Source of the DNA: Virgibacillus subterraneus
GTDB lineage: Bacteria; Bacillota; Bacilli; Bacillales; Amphibacillaceae
Assembly: GCF_900110695.1 (NCBI RefSeq)
Contig: NZ_FOEH01000008.1
Coordinates: 1-64,000 of the forward strand
Direction of reading: 5' to 3'
Length of the DNA: 64,000 nt
The notes under the pieces were generated by a model. That model was not told where the DNA came from and searched no databases. It saw nothing but the letters and a program-made list of their open reading frames with translations. The position numbers and the translations under genes were made by a program. Below are positions 61,585 to 64,000 of this stretch, piece after piece; the stretch's first letter is position 1, and every line of letters starts with the position of its first letter.

Positions 61585-61870
61585 CTCATAACTTCGATAT
61601 GAGTGACCGTTTCTCACTATTTAAACAGAGTTCGGTTTCTCATAACCCTGATGAAGACCCGTTTCACGCTATTTGAATAGAGTTCGGGTTCTCATAACCC
61701 CGATGAAGACCCGTTTCACGCTATTTGAACAGCGTTTGTGCTCTCATAACCCCGATGAAGACAATTTTCACGCTATTTGAACAGCGTTTGTGCTCTCATA
61801 GCCCTGATGAAGATACTTTTCACGCTATTTGAATAGCGTCCGGGTTCTTATAACCCTGATGAGTGAGCCC
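61585..61870. repeat. Tandem repeat, 52-bp unit, five full copies
   Basis: CTCATAAC recurs at 61585, 61639, 61691, 61743, 61795 and (as CTTATAAC) 61847: spacing 54, then 52 four times. The unit includes GATGAAGAC and TTTCACGCTATTTGAA. No spacers, so not CRISPR. Confidence 0.9.
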
Positions 61871-62075
61871 ATGACTAGTAAGACTGCGAAAGTGCTAGCT
61901 TGTGCAGATGTTGCATTGGTACCGGAGTGGTGCAAAAGAAAATTTTTACTGTGTCGCAGTTTATATCAACTACGTATTAGATCCAACCATTGATAATGAA
62001 CGTTCTAAATAACCTATCCTGTTATTATTCGTCTTTAAAGTAGAGATTTTTAGTTATGTCCCAGCCTCTATAAAA

Positions 62076-62423
62076 TTAAGAAGATACCATATTCCTGCAT
62101 GCTTCCGCGCATTCACGACAAATTTTTGCACACTCCTGGCAATGGTTATCCTTAAATTTCTCACACTCGACTGCACACGCATCACAGATAGTCGCGCAAA
62201 TCTGGCAGTGCTGATTGGCGAAAGTGCTGTTTCGAGACATGTAAGCTGCTGATTGAAAACAAATTTCAGCACAATCATTTAACGTTTGAATACATCTGAT
62301 TCTAGCCTGAACATCTGGTTCTAGTAAGCAAGCGGTTGTACATTCTTCACACGCTCGAGCACACTTTAGACATGCTTCAATACAATAATCCATGTTTGTT
62401 GGTGATGCTGATAATACTCCCAT
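62076..62423 (-). CDS. Four-helix bundle copper-binding protein (Csp-like, YhjQ type)
   Basis: 115 residues with 16 Cys spaced to line the inside of a four-helix bundle: DYCIEACLKCARACEECTTAC, CIQTLNDCAEICFQSA, CQICATICDACAVECEKF, CQECAKICRECAEACRN (given in parts). This is the pattern of cytosolic copper storage proteins (DUF326/Csp3), which hold many Cu(I) ions. No export signal. TTTTGGAGGTTTTAAA precedes the ATG. It fits the copper theme of the 46-54 kb block, though 8 kb away. Confidence 0.93.
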   Translation of the reverse strand: MGVLSASPTNMDYCIEACLKCARACEECTTACLLEPDVQARIRCIQTLNDCAEICFQSAAYMSRNSTFANQHCQICATICDACAVECEKFKDNHCQECAKICRECAEACRNMVSS

Positions 62424-62550
62424 TTTAAAACCTCCAAAATTTTAGTCGTTGTTAATATGTGTAACTCGAAACTATTTCATACCGTTTGTAGGTCAAAAGA
62501 ATAATTTTGTTGCCCTTACAGCCTCTTTAAAAAAACAAAATCAATTATAA

Positions 62551-62583
62551 AAAATGAGCTTGGAGGATCCAAGCTCGTTTTAA
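62551..62583 (-). terminator. Intrinsic terminator of yuiD-like gene
   Basis: On the minus strand: ACGAGCTTGGA / TCCAAGCTCATTTTTT. Confidence 0.8.
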
Positions 62584-62613
62584 GGTACATCACTAATATG
62601 TATCAATTGTGTA

Positions 62614-63075
62614 TTAGTTCTTTTCTGTTAGATAACTAATAGCTCCTATAGCAATACCTAATAGCGCGCCGCCAGCTACTTCAATTGGCATGTGCCCAAG
62701 CAGTTCCTCAAGTTTTTTCTTGCGTTCTTTGTGGTAAATACCGGGATGCTCATTTGCAAATCTTTCTAACTGTTCGTTTAGTACGTTTACTTCCATGGCG
62801 ATTTCACCAGTTTGCCTGCGAATTCCCATTGCATCATATACGACAATTAAACCAAAAATACTGCTGACACCGAATTCAATGGAAGGAACACCTTTTTTAA
62901 GTCCTACATAAGTGGTAAGAGCTGTAACTGCTGAAGAGTGGGAACTTGGCATATCACCAGAACCAATCAACCTTTTCCAATCCCATGTACCTTCTTCTAA
63001 ATATTTCATTGGTACCTTCAGGAATTGTGCGGAACCTATTCCTATTAACGCCGTTATCATGGATCGATTTAACAT
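62614..63075 (-). CDS. yuiD: Divergent PAP2 family protein (YuiD)
   Basis: 153-residue membrane protein of the DUF212/divergent PAP2 family. GDMPSSHSSAVTAL is the remaining phosphatase-like motif and VVYDAMGIRRQTGEIAMEVN the second conserved block. Hydrophobic helices lie near 5-20, 50-62, 70-85 and 133-150. Assumed to act on a lipid phosphate, but activity is unproven. GAGGTGACCAT precedes the ATG. Confidence 0.9.
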   Translation of the reverse strand: MLNRSMITALIGIGSAQFLKVPMKYLEEGTWDWKRLIGSGDMPSSHSSAVTALTTYVGLKKGVPSIEFGVSSIFGLIVVYDAMGIRRQTGEIAMEVNVLNEQLERFANEHPGIYHKERKKKLEELLGHMPIEVAGGALLGIAIGAISYLTEKN

Positions 63076-63249
63076 ATGGTCACCTCAAGATTAGGATGAG
63101 AAAAAAATCTGCATTTTATACAGAAAAGTAATTCTTATTATTGTTAACAGAGTAGAGAAGAAAGGGGTTCGTTGAATAAGAATACTTATATTAAATAGTT
63201 ACAAAATTCTTTGACACAATGCAAATAATGATGTAAATTAATTAATATA

Positions 63250-63283
63250 CGAACATTAATATTAAATAAATATAAAATATTCG
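63250..63283 (+). promoter_or_regulatory. Candidate PurR boxes before guaC
   Basis: ACGAACATT (63249-63257) and, inverted, AATATTCGT (63276-63284), 24 bp between CGAAC and ATTCG cores. PurR boxes (CGAAC cores in inverted pairs, similar spacing) control guaC in B. subtilis. The second core is imperfect (CGAAT). Confidence 0.5.
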
Positions 63284-63301
63284 TTTTTAGGAGATGTTAA
63301 T

Positions 63302-64000
63302 ATGGAGAATGCGTTTGATTATGAGGATATTCAATTAATTCCCGCAAAATGTGTGGTAAATAGCAGATCCGAATGTGATACAACTGTAAATTTAGGCGGG
63401 TATATTTTTAAAATGCCTGTAGTCCCAGCAAATATGCAAACTATAATAGATGAAAAGATTGCAATCTCCTTAGCCGAAAATGGTTACTTTTATATTATGC
63501 ATCGCTTCGAACCTGAGACGCGTATCGCTTTTATTAAAGATATGATTTCACGTGGATTAATTGCATCTATAAGTGTAGGTGTAAAAGCTGAAGAGTATGA
63601 TTTCATACAACATTTAGCTAATGAACAGCTTGCACCACAATTCATAACCATTGATATTGCACATGGACATTCCAATGCAGTCATTAAAATGATTGAGCAT
63701 ATTAAAAAATACTTACCTGAAAGTTTTGTTATCGCAGGAAATGTCGGTACTCCAGAAGCAGTAAGAGAGCTGGAACATGCTGGTGCTGATGCAACAAAAG
63801 TAGGTATAGGCCCGGGGAAGGTATGTATAACAAAGATAAAAACCGGATTTGGAACCGGTGGCTGGCAATTAGCAGCAATAAGATGGTGTGCAAAAGCAGC
63901 AAGTAAACCGATAATTGCCGATGGAGGCATTCGTACGCATGGCGATATAGCAAAGTCGATTAGATTTGGGGCATCTATGGTAATGATTGGTTCATTGTTC
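63302..64000 (+). CDS. guaC: GMP reductase (3' end outside window)
   Basis: First 233 codons of GMP reductase, which converts GMP to IMP with NADPH. Clear motifs: [60 protein letters not shown], then the catalytic loop [13 protein letters not shown] with the active Cys, and [19 protein letters not shown] dehydrogenase is excluded: there are no CBS domains and the family-specific [16 protein letters not shown] segment is present. TTTTAGGAGATGTTAAT precedes the ATG. The frame is open to the window end. Confidence 0.96.
   Translation, partial: MENAFDYEDIQLIPAKCVVNSRSECDTTVNLGGYIFKMPVVPANMQTIIDEKIAISLAENGYFYIMHRFEPETRIAFIKDMISRGLIASISVGVKAEEYDFIQHLANEQLAPQFITIDIAHGHSNAVIKMIEHIKKYLPESFVIAGNVGTPEAVRELEHAGADATKVGIGPGKVCITKIKTGFGTGGWQLAAIRWCAKAASKPIIADGGIRTHGDIAKSIRFGASMVMIGSLF

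Larger units (their letters stand above)
61354..62069. repeat. Family-B repeat element, composite copy (716 bp)
   Basis: Left end AGTGGCTGGGACAAAAGTGT with ATCCGAATTATGATTC/GAATTAGTTCGGATT hairpin, right end TTATTCGTCTTTAAAGTAGAG..TTAGTTATGTCCCAGCCTCT; ends match the copy at 45216 and form an imperfect terminal inverted repeat. The interior holds an inserted family-A repeat (61443-61530) and a tandem array (61585-61870). Confidence 0.85.

Noticed and set aside
61585..61870. CRISPR array
   Set aside because: The 52-bp units join without unique spacers and no cas genes are present.
63490..63953. Minus-strand frames at the window end
   Set aside because: They are antisense to guaC, whose plus-strand frame from 63302 is intact and strongly conserved.

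Overview
The window is AT-rich DNA from a spore-forming member of the Bacillaceae. Evidence: strong AGGAGG-type ribosome binding sites, TTG/GTG starts, an SspO-type small acid-soluble spore protein, YojN/YojO, YkuI, YitT, YuiD, YpeP-like and HelD homologues, T-box leaders and B. subtilis-style gene layouts. Three families of dispersed intergenic repeats and His-rich ion-transport proteins suggest a halotolerant Oceanobacillus/Virgibacillus-like lineage, but the genus cannot be fixed from the sequence alone. No rRNA, tRNA, prophage, transposase or CRISPR array is visible.

Layout. 0-9 kb is an accessory region of single-gene units (GNAT acetyltransferases, fasciclin domain, alpha/beta hydrolase, histidine phosphatase, nucleotidyltransferase, SDR with its divergent WYL regulator, a frameshifted DinB gene). 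Related short spacers recur at the gene borders around 3-6.4 kb. 9-18 kb holds a DUF3231 protein, an ECF sigma factor with a probable membrane anti-sigma, and a MacB/FtsX-type ABC exporter; sigma gene and exporter share an almost identical ECF-type promoter. 18-30 kb carries metabolic and membrane genes, sspO, and a c-di-GMP pair (YkuI-like EAL, HD-GYP). The HD-GYP gene is followed by an unlisted 21-residue Cys/Trp-rich peptide gene and a PqqD-like/M50 peptidase, a candidate modified-peptide or peptide-signal locus and the most novel item here. metA, an FUSC transporter and small spore-type genes follow.

30-45 kb: secreted PepX-like peptidase, MoxR ATPase/vWA pair, HelD, glutamine-amidotransferase-like hydrolase, iron alcohol dehydrogenase, thioesterase, a degraded GNAT, and a flavin monooxygenase/FMN reductase pair. 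46-54 kb is a copper and envelope-stress block: SHOCT protein, methyltransferase, beta-propeller lipoprotein, two-component system, CopB P-type ATPase with a CsoR-like operator, and a CuA-type cupredoxin lipoprotein. A four-helix copper-storage protein lies at 62 kb. 55-60 kb has tandem T-boxes (probable Tyr specifier) ahead of the chorismate mutase-DAHP synthase gene, then a glutamine-type amino-acid ABC operon. The window ends with an NhaC antiporter, a large nested repeat, YuiD and the start of guaC.

Four genes look broken: DinB (8.4 kb), GNAT (42.5 kb), a fragment at 42.3 kb, and a GNAT split by inversion (54.8-55.2 kb). Many starts were moved to the codon with the best ribosome binding site; reasons are given per gene.
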